Source of the DNA: Deltaproteobacteria bacterium
GTDB lineage: Bacteria; Desulfobacterota; Binatia; UBA1149; JAJCZL01
Direction of reading: 5' to 3'
Assembly: GCA_029262415.1 (NCBI GenBank)
Contig: JAJCZL010000044.1
Coordinates: 1-40,122, forward strand
DNA: 40,122 nucleotides
In this document: piece after piece, positions 39,351-40,122 of the stretch
How the letters are laid out: each line of letters begins with the position of its first letter
How positions within the stretch are numbered: the first letter of the stretch is position 1
Translations under genes and position numbers: made by a program
Notes under the pieces: generated by a model
Told to the model about the DNA's origin: nothing
Seen by the model: only the letters and a program-made list of their open reading frames with translations
Databases searched by the model: none

Positions 39351-40122
39351 TTAGTCCGAAGTCCAGGTCTGCCTGGTACTGATTGTGGGCGCGGCAACGT
39401 AGCGCGATATTGCCTGCCTCGTGGCGGCCGCCTTTGCCGTAGGGGATCTCGTGATGGTACTCGATACAGCTCGTCGCCCGGCAGCGCCGTCCCTGTTGAT
39501 CGACAAACGTGCAACGGCCGACGTCGCGTTTCCATACTTGGCGCCGGATCGCGGCGGGAATCGCGCGTGTTCGCTTGGTGCTCGGCCGGCCGCCGGCCCG
39601 CGCCACTCCGGTGACGGCCGCACTGGCTTGCGCCGCCCTAGTGACGGCCGCTCTGGTGAGCGCACCTCCGGTGACCGCCGCCCTGGTGACGGAACCCTTG
39701 GTGACCGCCGCCTTCTTCTTCAGCGTATCGTCGAGAAGCAACTCGATCGCGCGGCTGACGATCATCGCAGGGTCTGCGCTCGGCAATCGGTGGCTTAGCA
39801 AATCCTGTAACGAACGCAGCTGATCGTGAGTGCGCTGGTCGACGGTGATCTCGATCTTGAAACGTCGCGAGGCGAGCGCGGCGATCTGCCGATGTTTGGC
39901 GGCGGGCTTGCCCGCACCGGCCGCGGCCGGCACGCCGTTCGGCACGCCTCGCTCGTTGGGATCACGTTGCCCGTTTGGACCGCATTGTTCGGTGGGACCG
40001 CGAGCCTCTCGCGCGCTGGTTGTCAGCGTCTCCGCAGCCGCAACGCCTCTGGTCAGTCTCGGCAGCGCGCGCACGCGTGAGGGCACATCAGCTCGCGGAG
40101 CCAACTCGGCCAGCAAAACATC
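39310..40122 (-). CDS. HNH endonuclease family protein (5-prime end outside the window)
   Basis: The frame stays open to the right edge of the window; the last 270 residues are visible. LLAELAPRADVPSRVRALP and FKIEITVDQRTHDQLRSLQD, then LLSHRLPSADPAMIVSRAIE, are the middle domain of an HNH family common in deltaproteobacterial genomes. Next comes an unusual 10-residue repeat region (four units of the AAVTxxxxTR type, 39606-39720). The nuclease domain follows: IPAAIRRQVWKRDVGRCTFV, then SCIEYHHEIPYGKGG, with the second metal ligands in GNIALRCRAHN, giving the H-N-H triad. Such proteins cut DNA or act in mobile elements; a homing role is possible but unproven. A GPNGQRDPNERGVPNG repeat also lies upstream. 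Confidence 0.85.
   Translation of the reverse strand, partial: DVLLAELAPRADVPSRVRALPRLTRGVAAAETLTTSAREARGPTEQCGPNGQRDPNERGVPNGVPAAAGAGKPAAKHRQIAALASRRFKIEITVDQRTHDQLRSLQDLLSHRLPSADPAMIVSRAIELLLDDTLKKKAAVTKGSVTRAAVTGGALTRAAVTRAAQASAAVTGVARAGGRPSTKRTRAIPAAIRRQVWKRDVGRCTFVDQQGRRCRATSCIEYHHEIPYGKGGRHEAGNIALRCRAHNQYQADLDFGLKFMLGKRHGAGLD
39606..39720 (-). repeat. 30-bp minisatellite inside the HNH gene
   Basis: Four 30-base units start at 39606, 39636, 39666 and 39696, each containing ggtgac(g/c)gccgc or a close variant. They encode a 10-residue Ala/Val/Thr repeat between the middle domain and the HNH domain, so copy-number change keeps the frame. Confidence 0.8.

Overview
The window is GC-rich (roughly 60 percent by eye) bacterial chromosomal DNA from an uncultured deltaproteobacterial-type lineage. 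I infer a Binatota- or Myxococcota-like bacterium from four signs: exported proteins with FG-GAP propellers and Cys-rich CDDGN repeats, dockerin-like repeats, an HNH endonuclease of a type common in those groups, and many fatty-acid/hydrocarbon-type oxidoreductases. There is no rRNA gene to settle taxonomy, so this placement is an inference.

Region 1 (1-4.6 kb): the end of a beta-helix gene cut by a fragment of an IS5-family element, a GNAT acetyltransferase followed by a small overlapping ORF cut by the same fragment, an enoyl-CoA hydratase/isomerase, a thioester-reductase-like SDR, a cupin/class III cyclase fusion and a CheY-like receiver.

Region 2 (4.9-17.3 kb): a GMC oxidoreductase diverges from a tightly packed five-gene operon. 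That operon holds a LolA-like periplasmic protein, two FtsX/MacB-type permeases, an ABC ATPase and an outer-membrane beta-barrel protein, and looks like a complete envelope lipid or hydrophobic-substrate trafficking system. A ThDP enzyme, an epimerase and an SDR follow as a second unit, then a lipoprotein and a gluzincin metallopeptidase. The unit stops exactly where a shrunken IS5-family element sits (17321-17657), with recognisable inverted ends and CTAG flanks.

Region 3 (17.7-27.2 kb): housekeeping and metabolism, namely a small tail-anchored protein, RecQ, an RlmL-type methyltransferase, RapA, a thiolase, and an ArfA/OmpATb-like BON-OmpA gene coupled to a small membrane protein.

Region 4 (27.2-37.8 kb): a surface/secretome island. 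It holds a TadG-like von Willebrand protein behind a potentially structured leader, two tandem paralogous FG-GAP/Cys-rich proteins sharing an unnamed C-terminal module, a small conserved hypothetical protein, and a coupled beta-helix plus Cys-rich/dockerin-like pair. Strong intrinsic terminators separate several units.

Region 5 (37.8-40.1 kb): tadA, tRNA-Ser(CGA) with a terminator, then mobile-element debris: tandem repeats, a recombinase-associated gene fragment, and the 3-prime part of an HNH endonuclease gene that runs off the window. An 18-bp palindrome, ACATTCCGCGCGGAATGT, recurs at both IS5 remnants and at the end of the HNH gene.
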